Positions 34,007-44,209 of a stretch of 64,000 nucleotides of DNA are shown here, one piece after another. Under the pieces are notes generated by a model. That model was not told the DNA's origin and did not search any database. It saw only the letters and a program-made list of their open reading frames with translations. Each line of letters opens with the position of its first letter. Position 1 is the first letter of the stretch. The stretch is from Hymenobacter puniceus (GTDB lineage: Bacteria; Bacteroidota; Bacteroidia; Cytophagales; Hymenobacteraceae): NCBI RefSeq assembly GCF_014333525.1, contig NZ_JACSCX010000005.1:1-64000 (forward strand), given 5' to 3'. Made by a program: the position numbers and the translations under genes.

Positions 34007-34399
34007 ATGTACTTCCGCAGATTTGCCTACACCTTCATTATCGTGCCACTTATGGCCGCCTGTACTCCCACTGTTCCCGACTTGCCCGGCTTTGATGCCA
34101 CCGTCTGGCGCCGTGACACCTACGGCTGCCAGGATTCACGGCCTGCACAGCTAAAAAGCCTGTTGCAAAGCAAAGAAATGCTATATGGCCTCCGCACTCC
34201 TGTTATCGAGCAACTACTGGGCCGCCCCGACGAGGAGGAACTTGCCGAACAGACCGAAAAAATCTATAACTATTATCTGGAATCGGGCCCCCATTGCCTG
34301 CCACCGCACCAACGCTCAGCAGCCAACAAGCTCAGCATTCGGTTTGGCCCGTTAGGAACGGTAACTGAAGTAATAACAACTCGCCCAAGTACACTATAA
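34007..34399 (+). CDS. Small lipoprotein, possibly BamE/SmpA-like fold
   Basis: A 130-residue lipoprotein; ATG 34007 opens MYFRRFAYTFIIVPLMAAC with the lipobox Cys at residue 19. The mature part (LRTPVIEQLLGRPDEEE, then YNYYLESGPHC, then LSIRFGPLGTVTEV) has the layout of the small BamE/SmpA-like fold, in which a helix pair is followed by three strands. Two further Cys residues could pair. This fold call is inference. The hairpin at 34483 ends the gene. Confidence 0.75.
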   Translation: MYFRRFAYTFIIVPLMAACTPTVPDLPGFDATVWRRDTYGCQDSRPAQLKSLLQSKEMLYGLRTPVIEQLLGRPDEEELAEQTEKIYNYYLESGPHCLPPHQRSAANKLSIRFGPLGTVTEVITTRPSTL

Positions 34400-34482
34400 A
34401 TATAATTTATTCAATATTTACTTTTTATTTGCAAGCTTCACCCCCACATTTACACGTCCTCAAACTCACTGGCACCAACGAG

Positions 34483-34519
34483 AAGCGGCATCCCCTGAAT
34501 GGAGATGCCGCTTGTTTTT
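34483..34519 (+). terminator. Terminator after the small lipoprotein gene
   Basis: AAGCGGCATC (34483-34492) pairs with GATGCCGCTT (34504-34513) and is followed by a T-run. It lies 84 bases after the stop at 34399. Confidence 0.88.
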
Positions 34520-34547
34520 TCATACAAGACCAGATGCCAACTGGCTA

Positions 34548-34952
34548 CTAGCCGAGGCCACCTTCCTGGGGGTCCGTTTTCACTGGAACGGTGTCCTGAT
34601 GCTGTTCGGCACGATAGAGGCTCAACTGCGAAGGAGTCAGAATGCGGCTGCATTCTACCTCGTACTGGGCCTCCAACTCACCAAGTTTGGCCCGCTGCTG
34701 CGCAACGTCATCTTTGTATTGCCAGCTGATTTCGTCCATGCGCGTGAGCTTGATCTGATTGACCGCCCGCAGACGGATAAACTGCGCCTCATTCAAATGC
34801 AGTGAATTTGACATCTGGCGGGTCATTTCATCAACTAAGGCAGCCGGTGGTTCGCCGATTCCCGGCAACTCAGCATGACGGTCCTGCTTCTGCGCAGCCG
34901 CAACACCAACCAGACCGATCATCAGCAGGAGAGTAAAGACGATGGTTTTCAT
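34548..34952 (-). CDS. Spy/CpxP-like periplasmic protein
   Basis: A 134-residue exported helical protein. ATG 34952 opens MKTIVFTLLLMIGLVGVAAAQ, a clean signal peptide. The mature part has LHLNEAQFIRLRAVNQIKLTRMDE and later ILTPSQLSLYRAE, the paired LTxxQ helices seen in Spy/CpxP-type chaperones and stress sensors. It is rich in charge and lacks Cys other than one. Induction by envelope stress would fit the family, but nothing in the sequence proves it. A good promoter lies 93 bases upstream. Confidence 0.78.
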   Translation of the reverse strand: MKTIVFTLLLMIGLVGVAAAQKQDRHAELPGIGEPPAALVDEMTRQMSNSLHLNEAQFIRLRAVNQIKLTRMDEISWQYKDDVAQQRAKLGELEAQYEVECSRILTPSQLSLYRAEQHQDTVPVKTDPQEGGLG

Positions 34953-35572
34953 AATAAAGCAAAAAACAGAGAGGCAGAAGAAGCAGAAAGTGAGTGAATA
35001 GAATGCATGTTTAATTCTGCATACCTCATTCACTATATTTAATCCAAATATATGTTGCCAAAATTACAACAACAATTTTTCCGGGTATTTTTTTATTTCC
35101 GGTTTTGACACAACCTGTTTCTTTCCTGGAAAGTGCCCGTTTAAAGGAATAAATGTGATTTTGTTAGACTAAGAGCTACGAGAGCAGGCCGGTCTACGGC
35201 CATTATTCCTGAAGCATTGATAAGAGCTTCTCGTAGTATGTGAGCTATTTTCCACTTGTAGCATATGTGAAGCTTAAGTCAGGCCAGCTCATTGTTGCTT
35301 GCTATTGGCCCAAAAGGATTACATGCGCATCATCGAACATGCCTTAAGCGCTAGGCCCTGCTCAGAAATCGGTGTATAGGCCAGTGTGAACCCCGTTTGC
35401 TACTCTTTCTATGCTCTGCCCGCTTGCAGCTAGTACGCGACGGCTACAGGCGAGCAGACAAGGCGACGCACCCAATCCTCTAAGTGCGTAAGTGCAGAGG
35501 CAAGCCATTCGGCCAACGATGAGCAGGCAAATGCGTATTCCCTACTGCCTCTTAGTTGTATATCTGTCGCAG
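34953..35572. other. 620-base intergenic region
   Basis: The left part is AT-rich and holds the promoter of the Spy-like gene (35045-35075). The rest, up to the redoxin/2Fe-2S gene at 35573, contains short open frames with no protein character. I see no RNA gene, and no clear promoter for the operon at 35573. Confidence 0.6.
35045..35075 (-). promoter_or_regulatory. Promoter of the Spy/CpxP-like gene
   Basis: On the minus strand TTG (35075-35073) is followed by a 20-base spacer and TATATTTG (35052-35045), a full match to the Bacteroidota TTG-N19-21-TAnnTTTG promoter. It lies 93 bases before ATG 34952. Confidence 0.75.
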
Positions 35573-36598
<1,026 letters not shown>

Positions 36599-36607
36599 CT
36601 TCTGCTT

Positions 36608-37663
36608 ATGACTCCTTTCCAATACCAGCGGGCCGGCAGCGCTGCCGATGCCGTGGCTCTGGTTGCCCAGGACCCGGCCGCTACGTTTATTGCCGGCGGC
36701 ACCTCCGAAGTTGATTTATTGAAAGAAGGCGTGCACCAGCCCAGCCGCTTGGTAGACCTGGCCGGACTCCCGGCCGGCACTATTGCCCCGCTCAGTGGCG
36801 GTGGGCTGCGCTTTGGGGCCGGCGTGAGCAACAGCGCAGCGGCCACGCACCCCGAAATCCGGCAGCGCTACACGGCCGTGAGTGAAGCCCTACTGGCAGG
36901 CGCCTCCACCCAGATCCGCAACGTGGCTACCATGGCCGGCAACCCGCTGCAGCGCACCCGCTGCCCGTATTTCCGCGACCCGGGCCAGCCCTGCAACAAG
37001 CGCACTCCTGGCAGCGGCTGCGCCGCTCTCGAAGGCCTCAACCGGGTGCACGCCATATTCGGTGCCTCGGCCAGCTGCGTGGCCACCCAACCCAGCGACC
37101 TGGCCGTTGCGCTGGCCGCCCTCGATGCGCAGGTGCAAACCACTGGCCCCCGCGGCAACCGCACCATTGCCTTCCCCGACCTGCACCGCCTGCCCGGCAA
37201 CACTCCGCAACTGGACACAATACTGGAGCACGGCGAGCTGATTACGGCCATCGACCTACCGACCTTCGCGGGCCGCTCGCACTACCTCAAAATACGTGAC
37301 CGGGCTTCCTACGCTTATGCGCTGGTGTCGTGCGCGGTGGCGCTGGAAATGGATGGCTCCCGTATTCGGCGGGCTCGGGTGGCGCTGGGCGGCGTGGCGC
37401 ACAAGCCTTGGCGGGTTCCAGCCGCTGAAGCCCTGCTAGCCGGCCGCAAGCCCACCGAAAAGCTGTTTCAGGCCGCCGCTGAGCAGGCTTTTGCCGATGC
37501 CAAGCCACTGGAGCATAACGCGTATAAGATTCCGATGGGCCGCAACCTGTTGGTGCGAGCCCTGCTGGAAACCAGCGGCCTGCAGCCGCTGGCCGGGCCG
37601 GCCGGAACGGCCTTTGCCGCCAGTGTGGGCGGCATGGGCGGCCTTATTTCTTCTCCCCGCTAA
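36608..37663 (+). CDS. FAD-binding subunit of molybdenum hydroxylase (PaoB-like)
   Basis: A 351-residue subunit that passes electrons from the 2Fe-2S subunit to FAD. The FAD site (DPAATFIAGGTSEVDLLK, then LLAGASTQIRNVATMAGNPLQ) is intact. An inserted Cys cluster, RCPYFRDPGQPCNKR with GSGCAAL and SASCVATQPSD, matches the extra [4Fe-4S] site of E. coli PaoB/YagS. The gene begins nine bases after the PaoA-like gene and ends 15 bases before the molybdopterin subunit, so the three are one operon. Confidence 0.93.
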   Translation: MTPFQYQRAGSAADAVALVAQDPAATFIAGGTSEVDLLKEGVHQPSRLVDLAGLPAGTIAPLSGGGLRFGAGVSNSAAATHPEIRQRYTAVSEALLAGASTQIRNVATMAGNPLQRTRCPYFRDPGQPCNKRTPGSGCAALEGLNRVHAIFGASASCVATQPSDLAVALAALDAQVQTTGPRGNRTIAFPDLHRLPGNTPQLDTILEHGELITAIDLPTFAGRSHYLKIRDRASYAYALVSCAVALEMDGSRIRRARVALGGVAHKPWRVPAAEALLAGRKPTEKLFQAAAEQAFADAKPLEHNAYKIPMGRNLLVRALLETSGLQPLAGPAGTAFAASVGGMGGLISSPR

Positions 37664-37678
37664 TTTATTCAGACTGCT

Positions 37679-39937
37679 ATGACAATGACCGAAGCCACTG
37701 GCCAACCCCTCGACCGGGTAGATGGTCGGCTGAAGGTGATGGGCGACGCCCGCTACACTGCTGAATGGGACGTGCCGGGCCTGGTATACGGTGCGGTAGT
37801 GGTCAGTACCATTGCCCACGGTACCGTGCGTATGCTGGATACGGCGGCGGCCCTGCGCGCTCCGGGCGTGCGGGCAGTACTCACCCACGAAAATGCTCCT
37901 CGTTTGCAGCCCATTCCCGAAAAGGTGGGCGAAACGTTGTTTCGGGGCGAAGGCGGCATCACGGAAACGCGCCAGCCCTTGCAGGATGCTACCGTAGAAT
38001 ACGCCGGTCAGCCCCTGGCCCTGGTAGTAGCCGACACGCACGAACAGGCCCGCCACGCAGCTACGCTCGTGCGCGTGGCTTATGAGGAGCGCCCGCCCCA
38101 GCTCAACCAGCAGACTGCTCCTCAGCAGAGCAAGCCGGAGTCGTTTCTCGGCAACAAGGAAGAAAAGCTACAGGTAACCCTCGGCGACCCTAAGTCCGCG
38201 CTGGCATCTGCTCCGGTGAAGATTCAGCAGGTCTACGAGTCCGGCATCACCCACCACAGCCCCATTGAGCAGGTAGCCACCATTGCCCACTGGGAGCTGC
38301 GCGGCGGCACCGATTTTCTGACGCTTTATGATACTACCCGCGGCCTGGAAAACACCCAGGCCGTGGCGGCGCTGTCGTTGGGGCTGCCCAAGGAGCGGGT
38401 GCACGTTATCTGCCCATTCGTGGGCGGGGCGTTTGGGGCCAAAGGCTGGCTGTTTGCGCCGGTGCTGCTGGCGGCCATGGCGGCCCGCGTGGTGAAACGA
38501 CCCGTGAAGCTGGAATGGCGCCGGCAGGAGATGTTTACGGTAGCCGGCCAGCGTGCCGCCACGCATCAAACCCTGGCTTTGGGCGCCACCCGCGACGGTA
38601 AGCTAACGGCGCTGCAGCACGACACGCACACGCACTCCTCGCAGTCGAGCGGGTTTACGGAGCCGTGCGCGCGCGTGTCGCGGATGATGTACGCCGTGCC
38701 CAACCTGGGCTTCTCGCACCAGCTGGCCCACCTGCACCTGCCCTCGCCGTGCCCCATGCGCGGCCCCGGCGAAACTGTGGGCGGCTGGGCTCTGGAGTGC
38801 GCCCTCGACGAGCTGGCCACCGAGTTGAGCCTGGACCCGGTGGAGCTGCGCCTGCGCAACTACGCCGAGAAAAATCCTGAAACCGGCAAGCCTTGGTCGA
38901 GCAAAAACCTGCGCGAGTGCTACACCCGCGGCAAGGCCCTGATCGGCTGGGATGCACGCAACCCCAAGCCGCGCTCCATGCGCGAAGGCCGCGAGCTAAT
39001 CGGCTACGGCATGGCCACCACTATGTATCCGGCCGGGCGTCGCAAGGCCGCTGCCAAGGCCACTATCTTCGCCGATGGCCGCGCGCTGGTGCAGAGCGCC
39101 ACCCACGAGCTGGGAAACGGTGCCTATACCATCTTCCGCCAGATCGGGGCCGACGGGCTGGGTTTGCCGGTGGAGCAGGTGCGGTTTGAGCTGGGCGACT
39201 CTGCCCTGCCTCCTACGCCCACCTCGGGCGGCTCTGTCACGACGGCCACCGTGGGCCCAGCCGTACTGCAGGCCAGCCGGGCCGCGGTGCGCGCCCTGCA
39301 GCAACTGGCGGCCCGCGACACGAAGTCGCCACTGTACGGATCGGCTCCGGAAGCAGTGGAGGCCCGCAACGGCCGGCTGCAGCTCAAGGTTACGCCTGCT
39401 ACCGGCGAAACTTACGCTGCCATTCTGAGACGGGCCAAGCTGCCTTCCATCGTCGGCACCAACGAAGCCGAGCCGGGTACGGAGCGGGAACAGTTCTCGT
39501 TCTATTCCTTCGGGGCAGTATTTGCCCAGGTGCGGGTCAATGAAGAGAGTGGTACAATTCGGGTGGCCCGGCTCTGTGGCGTCTACGACGTAGGCCGGCT
39601 GATGAACCCCAAAACGGCGCACTCCCAGATTATCGGGGGCATGACCATGGGGCTGGGAGCTACGCTGATGGAGGAAACCACCTACGACCCGCGCAATGGC
39701 CGCGCCGTGGTGCGCAACTTCGCCGACTACCACGTGCCCAGCATGGCCGACACACCCGACATCCAAGTGGAATGGCTCAATATTCCTGACCCGCTCATCA
39801 GTGAGCTGGGCGCCCGCGGCATTGGCGAAATCGGCTGCGTGGGTACTCCGGCGGCCATCACCAACGCCGTATTCCACGCTACTGGCCGGCGCTTCCGCTC
39901 CCTGCCTCTAACCCCCGACAAGTTTTTCAACGCCTAA
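37679..39937 (+). CDS. Molybdopterin-binding subunit of aldehyde oxidoreductase (PaoC-like)
   Basis: A 752-residue catalytic subunit of the xanthine dehydrogenase/aldehyde oxidase family, which oxidises aldehydes or heterocycles. The N-terminal domain (DRVDGRLKVMGDARYTAEW) and the cofactor site CPFVGGAFGAKG are typical, with SGGSVTTATVGPAV later in the chain. The C-terminal catalytic Glu lies in GARGIGEIGCVGTPAA. Subunit order and the 4Fe-4S site in the partner point to a periplasmic PaoABC-type aldehyde oxidoreductase. No XdhC/PaoD-type cofactor-insertion gene is next to it. Confidence 0.94.
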   Translation: MTMTEATGQPLDRVDGRLKVMGDARYTAEWDVPGLVYGAVVVSTIAHGTVRMLDTAAALRAPGVRAVLTHENAPRLQPIPEKVGETLFRGEGGITETRQPLQDATVEYAGQPLALVVADTHEQARHAATLVRVAYEERPPQLNQQTAPQQSKPESFLGNKEEKLQVTLGDPKSALASAPVKIQQVYESGITHHSPIEQVATIAHWELRGGTDFLTLYDTTRGLENTQAVAALSLGLPKERVHVICPFVGGAFGAKGWLFAPVLLAAMAARVVKRPVKLEWRRQEMFTVAGQRAATHQTLALGATRDGKLTALQHDTHTHSSQSSGFTEPCARVSRMMYAVPNLGFSHQLAHLHLPSPCPMRGPGETVGGWALECALDELATELSLDPVELRLRNYAEKNPETGKPWSSKNLRECYTRGKALIGWDARNPKPRSMREGRELIGYGMATTMYPAGRRKAAAKATIFADGRALVQSATHELGNGAYTIFRQIGADGLGLPVEQVRFELGDSALPPTPTSGGSVTTATVGPAVLQASRAAVRALQQLAARDTKSPLYGSAPEAVEARNGRLQLKVTPATGETYAAILRRAKLPSIVGTNEAEPGTEREQFSFYSFGAVFAQVRVNEESGTIRVARLCGVYDVGRLMNPKTAHSQIIGGMTMGLGATLMEETTYDPRNGRAVVRNFADYHVPSMADTPDIQVEWLNIPDPLISELGARGIGEIGCVGTPAAITNAVFHATGRRFRSLPLTPDKFFNA

Positions 39938-40241
39938 AAAACTCCGCTACTGTGTCGGGTCCGTGGGGTACAACAGGCTTTCTTGCTGTTTTTTGTTTTA
40001 GCCGATAGCTGATAAGTCATCCCTGATTTAAATACAGGTTCAGTAATTAGCGACCTGATAATAGTAATTCACTGCAGCTTCATAGTTTCCCCTCATTCCA
40101 GCCTTACACTATCAACACGTTATGGTTCTTCATTGTCATCATTCAAGGACGTTCAAATGAACAGCTAATTTAATTTTACTTGTGTCCACCTTAATTCTGC
40201 GAGAAAGATTATTTAATAATTTCTGCAGCTTACTGCATTCG
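39938..40241. other. Intergenic region after the PaoC-like gene
   Basis: A short hairpin (AACAG at 39972 with CTGTT at 39986, followed by TTTTGTTTT) may end the operon. The remainder is AT-rich, without coding character, and leads into the promoter of the gene at 40321. Confidence 0.5.
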
Positions 40242-40274
40242 TTTAGCGTAGTGAGAATTATTCTGGTAGGTTTG
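40242..40274 (+). promoter_or_regulatory. Promoter of the small basic-tail protein gene
   Basis: TTTA (40242-40245), a 21-base spacer and TAGGTTTG (40267-40274) fit the Bacteroidota promoter type; the -7 element is an exact match to TAnnTTTG. It lies 46 bases before ATG 40321. Confidence 0.65.
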
Positions 40275-40320
40275 TACCATTCATTCTCCCTGCTCACGTT
40301 CATTTTAAAATCCTCGCACC

Positions 40321-40578
40321 ATGGCCCTAGACATCAGCCAACTTGAAGAAGTAATTAAAAACGCTAAAAATAGCGACATTGTAAAGAAGGACCTGCGTAA
40401 GGCGCTCCGCGGTGTTACGGCTGCTATTCGTACGCTTAACCAGGCGGTTGAAGATATGGACGCTATTCTAGCTGATAACTACCAACCGGTAGCTAAAGAG
40501 CGTAAGCCACGCACTGTAACACCAGGTGGCGCTAAGCGTGGCCGTAAGCCTAAAAACGCTGTACCAGCCAGTGAATAA
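40321..40578 (+). CDS. Small protein with AT-hook-like basic tail
   Basis: An 85-residue protein. The N-terminal two thirds form amphipathic helices (LEEVIKNAKNSDIVKKDLRK, LNQAVEDMDAIL), and the tail reads KRGRKPKN, an AT-hook-like GRKP motif. It could be a small DNA-binding or chromatin-associated protein. The gene is more AT-rich than its neighbours, with codons such as AAA, GAA and GCT favoured, which could mean high expression or recent arrival. The strong 21-base terminator right after it also suggests a highly transcribed single gene. No family is recognised. Confidence 0.75.
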   Translation: MALDISQLEEVIKNAKNSDIVKKDLRKALRGVTAAIRTLNQAVEDMDAILADNYQPVAKERKPRTVTPGGAKRGRKPKNAVPASE

Positions 40579-40593
40579 CTAATTACTACCTGG

Positions 40594-40639
40594 CAGAAAA
40601 CAGAAAAGCTCCACTAGCGTGGAGCTTTTCTGTTTTCTG
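40594..40639 (+). terminator. Very strong terminator
   Basis: A perfect 21-base stem (40594-40614 with 40619-40639) and a four-base loop, with A-rich and T-rich arms. It ends the gene at 40321-40578 and could also work in reverse. The 244 bases from here to 40883 hold nothing I recognise. Confidence 0.93.
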
Positions 40640-40883
40640 CTATCACTGCTTTGCTACCAGCAGCTACACTATTCCGTGTGGGTAGCGAGAATTATTGACA
40701 GCAAAAAATCTGCACTAAGCCACGCCACAACCTGCACTCCAGGATCGGCTACATCTTAAAGCCCCATACCAGATACGTTCGACTTTCCTTTATACAAGTT
40801 CAAGTTACAGACAACTAAAGCACTACCAGCAGCTCATGTATACGTTAACTGACTCCCATGAATTCTAGTAATTCAGACTGCAT

Positions 40884-40928
40884 AAAAAAGGGACGAACCC
40901 GGTAATTAGCCGGATTCGCCCCTTTTTC
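40884..40928 (-). terminator. Terminator after the DUF349 gene
   Basis: A long stem (AAAAAGGG-CGAA-CCGG against CCGG-TTCG-CCCTTTTT with a few mismatches) centred near 40906. On the minus strand it follows the DUF349 stop by 28 bases. Confidence 0.85.
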
Positions 40929-40955
40929 TACCTAGCCTAAATAGCCTAATTCAGG

Positions 40956-43364
40956 CTAGCTGCGCACAACGCGCAACTGCTTTTTCAACCCTTCAATGCG
41001 GCGTTGTGCCTCATCAATACGCCCCTGATATTCTTCGCGTAATTGGGCAGCATTTTTAGAACGGGCAAAAAACTCCAGGTTCGTTTTCAGCGTGGAAATG
41101 TCATTTTCCAGCTCATTAATTTCCCGACGCAACGTCTGCTCCTTTTTATACAGCTGCTGCTGAGCATCAGGGCTGGACTTCAAGCGCTCGACTTGCAGAT
41201 TGAACAACAGGTCGGTTCGCTCCTCATAGGCCAGGCCCGGTACCGTGTCGAGGTATTTTCCCATCACGCTCTGGAAACGTTCGTCGGCGCGGCTATCAGC
41301 CCCAAAAGCTTGCCATTCCTGTACGTGCAGTCGGAAACCGTCGAGGCTACCCGGCTGATCGGCTGACAATGCGGCGGTGCTGGCCGCCAGTTGGTCGAGG
41401 TAGGCAGCCTGTTCCTGGCTGAGCTGCTGTACACGCTCCTGGCGCTGCTTCTGCTCTTGGTTTTTGCGGTCGAAGAATGAGTCGCAGGCAGTGCGGAAAC
41501 GGTTCCACACCTTATCAGACTGCTTTTCCGGCACGCGACCAATGGTTTTCCAGTCTTTCTGCAGCCGGATAACAACTTCACGCCCTTGCTCCCAATCAGG
41601 ATTAGCCAAGGCAGCTTCGGCCTGCTCTATCAGTTCCAGCTTGCGCTTAAGGTTGCCGTTTTTCTCTTCGTCGAGGGCCTTAAAGTATTGATTCTTGCGC
41701 TGAAAAAAGCCTTTATAAGCGCTCCAGAACTGCTTATTCATGTTCTCAGCCTTGTCGCGAGGAACGAGGCCGGCGGCATCCCATTCTTCCTTGAGCTTCT
41801 GCAACTCATCGGTTTTGGCGCGCCACTCATTCACGCGCTCCGTCTGAAAATCACCAAACGGACGCAACTGCTCCAGCAATGCCGCTTTACGGGTCATGTT
41901 GGCATTTTCCTGGGCCGAACGAGTGTCCAGGAATTCTTTCTTGCGGCCGTGCACCAGCTCCGACGCCTGCAGGAAACGCTGCCACAGCGGCTCGCGCTGC
42001 TCATTAGGCACTGGCCCGATATGCTTCCACTCTTCGTGGAGCTGACGCAAATCCGTTAGCGCCTTATTGATGCTCGACTGCCCGGCCAGGGCCTCGGCCC
42101 GCACAATCAGAGCTTCTTTGGCTTCCAGGTTGCGGCGGCGGTCCAGTTCCTTCATCTCAAAGAACAAACCGCGGTTGTTGTAAAAGATATCGAGCAGCGC
42201 GTGGTAGGAATTCCACAACTCCTGGGTGTCTTTTTGCGGCACCGGGCCGGTGGCCTTCCAGTCGTTTTGTAGCGCCTTGATGCGGGCTGAGCTGTCCTTG
42301 GTTTCGGCCGACTCTACCAACAGACGCAGCTGCGACAGTAAGTGCTGCTTATGCAGCAGGTTGCGGGCGCGCTGCTCATCCTCGGCTTTAGCATCACGCA
42401 CGCGGCTCTCGCGGAATTCCTGCATGCTCTTGCTGAGTTCCTGGTAGCCTTCGGGGCCGGAGTAGGTGAAGTCGTCGCCTTCGTTGCCGGCTTCGGTGAA
42501 GCGCTGGCGGGCCGCAGCGCGGTCAGCCTGCACGGCGGTGTCGTACTGCCGGTACAGGTCGGTGATTTGCTTGCGGTTCTGGCGGGCATCAGGGCGGCGC
42601 AACAAGCTCAGCAGGTGCGTCGTCTGGGCGGGCAGGTCCAGGGTGGAGAAATCGAGGGCCGGCGTTTCGGGCACGAACTCCTCTTCTTCTTCGTGGGTTG
42701 CGCCCGTAGCCGGTGGTGGCGTCTCCGATGAGGTTGGCAGCGTGGCCAGCTCCTCGGGAGCCGTTTCCAGCTCGGCTGCGGCGTGAATGTCAGCAACCGG
42801 CAGCTCGGGGTCCGGCGACTCAGCTGACTCCTGCGCAGTGCCTGCGCCAGTCAGGGCTTCCGTTTCCGGCGAAACCAGCGTGGCGGCAGCTTCCGGCAGG
42901 TCGCCGGTCAGGGCTTCCGGCTCTGGCGTTACGGGCACCGATTCGGCAGTTACCACATAACCGGGGGCGGAAACGCTGGCGCCGGATTCCTGGGCCTGGG
43001 CACTTGCTACGCCCGGGTTGGAGGAGCCATAGTGGTTTTCGGCACGCGCCTGGGTGTCGGAAATGGCAGGGCTGTGCGCGGGAGGCGCTACCGAAACCGG
43101 CGTAACGGGCACTTCGGACGGCGTTTCGGCAGTACCTGCTTCCTGGGGCTGGCCGGGCTGCGGGTGAGTTTCAGTGGCGGGGCGTTCAGTTATATCGTCA
43201 TCGGCGGCCGGCGGCGTGGCGGGTGCCGGGGCGCTGCCGGAAGTAGCTGGGGCGTCGGGCTGCTGGGAGCGGATTTCAGCCAGCCGGCGCTCCAGGATGC
43301 TCATCGGCGACTCAGAGTCGGCAGCAGAGCCGGCGGGGGTGGCGTTATCGTTTTCGGGTAGCAT
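40956..43364 (-). CDS. DUF349 repeat protein with acidic low-complexity N-terminus
   Basis: An 802-residue soluble protein. The first about 270 residues are rich in Ala, Pro, Glu and Thr with no fold visible. After that come at least four DUF349 repeats marked by a Trp-Gly-Pro-Val-Pro core and a following Trp (WKATGPVPQKDTQELW, WKHIGPVPNEQREPLW, WDAAGLVPRDKAENM, WKTIGRVPEKQSDKVW). The end is a coiled-coil (INELENDISTLKTNLEFFAR). The family is widespread in Bacteroidota; its biochemical role is not established. It is the first gene of no clear operon; the YqgE gene upstream on the same strand ends 68 bases before it. Confidence 0.9.
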   Translation of the reverse strand: MLPENDNATPAGSAADSESPMSILERRLAEIRSQQPDAPATSGSAPAPATPPAADDDITERPATETHPQPGQPQEAGTAETPSEVPVTPVSVAPPAHSPAISDTQARAENHYGSSNPGVASAQAQESGASVSAPGYVVTAESVPVTPEPEALTGDLPEAAATLVSPETEALTGAGTAQESAESPDPELPVADIHAAAELETAPEELATLPTSSETPPPATGATHEEEEEFVPETPALDFSTLDLPAQTTHLLSLLRRPDARQNRKQITDLYRQYDTAVQADRAAARQRFTEAGNEGDDFTYSGPEGYQELSKSMQEFRESRVRDAKAEDEQRARNLLHKQHLLSQLRLLVESAETKDSSARIKALQNDWKATGPVPQKDTQELWNSYHALLDIFYNNRGLFFEMKELDRRRNLEAKEALIVRAEALAGQSSINKALTDLRQLHEEWKHIGPVPNEQREPLWQRFLQASELVHGRKKEFLDTRSAQENANMTRKAALLEQLRPFGDFQTERVNEWRAKTDELQKLKEEWDAAGLVPRDKAENMNKQFWSAYKGFFQRKNQYFKALDEEKNGNLKRKLELIEQAEAALANPDWEQGREVVIRLQKDWKTIGRVPEKQSDKVWNRFRTACDSFFDRKNQEQKQRQERVQQLSQEQAAYLDQLAASTAALSADQPGSLDGFRLHVQEWQAFGADSRADERFQSVMGKYLDTVPGLAYEERTDLLFNLQVERLKSSPDAQQQLYKKEQTLRREINELENDISTLKTNLEFFARSKNAAQLREEYQGRIDEAQRRIEGLKKQLRVVRS

Positions 43365-43432
43365 AGTTCAGGAGAAAAGGCCCGGCCGGCAGTTGAAAAC
43401 CAACGGCACGGGCGGCAGGGGAAGAAAAAAGG

Positions 43433-44002
43433 TCAGTTGAGGCGGGGGTCCAGCGGGTAGTTGGACAGGGCACGGTAGCGGCCACCTTTCTCGCGCAGAA
43501 TGGCCTGCCAGAAGGCATCATGGTCCAAAGTAAAGACTTTCCCGGCATCATTCGGGTGCACAATCCAAACATTTTCGTTGACTTCGGCGGCCAGCTGCCC
43601 GGCAGTCCAGCCGGAATAACCGGCGTAGAAGCGCACGGTTTCGGGTAGTAGCTCACCACTAAGCAGGTGTTCCAGCAAAACGCCAAAGTCGCCCCCCCAG
43701 TACACATTCTGCCCTAAATCTATAGCACCGGGAATAGTGGGGCTCTGGTGCAGAAAGTGGAGCGTATCGGGTTGCACGGGGCCGCCCATTAGCAGTGGGG
43801 CGCGGCCAAGTGAGCCAGCATCGGCCGGTGTGGGCAGCTCCAGTACATCGCCGAGGCGCAGGGCGGTTGGGCGGTTCAAGACCAGTCCAAAAGTCCCGTC
43901 GTCGTCGTCGTGGCGGCACAGCAGCACCACGGTACGCTCGAAGTTAGGGTCACCCAGAAAGGGCTGGGAAATCAGAAGACTACCGGGTTGTAGGCGAGGC
44001 AT
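43433..44002 (-). CDS. YqgE/AlgH family protein
   Basis: A 189-residue soluble protein. ATG 44002 gives MPRLQPGSLLISQPFLGDPN, the family N-terminus; the frame runs six residues further to 44020. The core FERTVVLLCRHDDDDGTFGLVLNRPT, LLMGGPVQPDTLHFLH and the C-terminal YAGYSGWTAGQLAAEV are diagnostic of YqgE/AlgH. AlgH was linked to alginate regulation in Pseudomonas, but the molecular role is unknown. It lies upstream of the DUF349 gene, 68 bases away, and may be cotranscribed with it. Confidence 0.93.
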   Translation of the reverse strand: MPRLQPGSLLISQPFLGDPNFERTVVLLCRHDDDDGTFGLVLNRPTALRLGDVLELPTPADAGSLGRAPLLMGGPVQPDTLHFLHQSPTIPGAIDLGQNVYWGGDFGVLLEHLLSGELLPETVRFYAGYSGWTAGQLAAEVNENVWIVHPNDAGKVFTLDHDAFWQAILREKGGRYRALSNYPLDPRLN

Positions 44003-44209
44003 GGCAACAGGTCTTGGCAAACAAAAGCAACGCCCAACCCGTTGCCGACCAAACGGCCAGCACCAGTTGGTGCCCTGCTAAACTACCTGCAGTACGTGAG
44101 CTGCCCTAACTCAGGTTCCGCCAAGCCCACATTATGCTACCTTGCGCCCGATTTGGGCCTGAAATAGCTGTCCGCATCCTCAATACTCGTTTTCTCTCCC
44201 TAGCTTACC

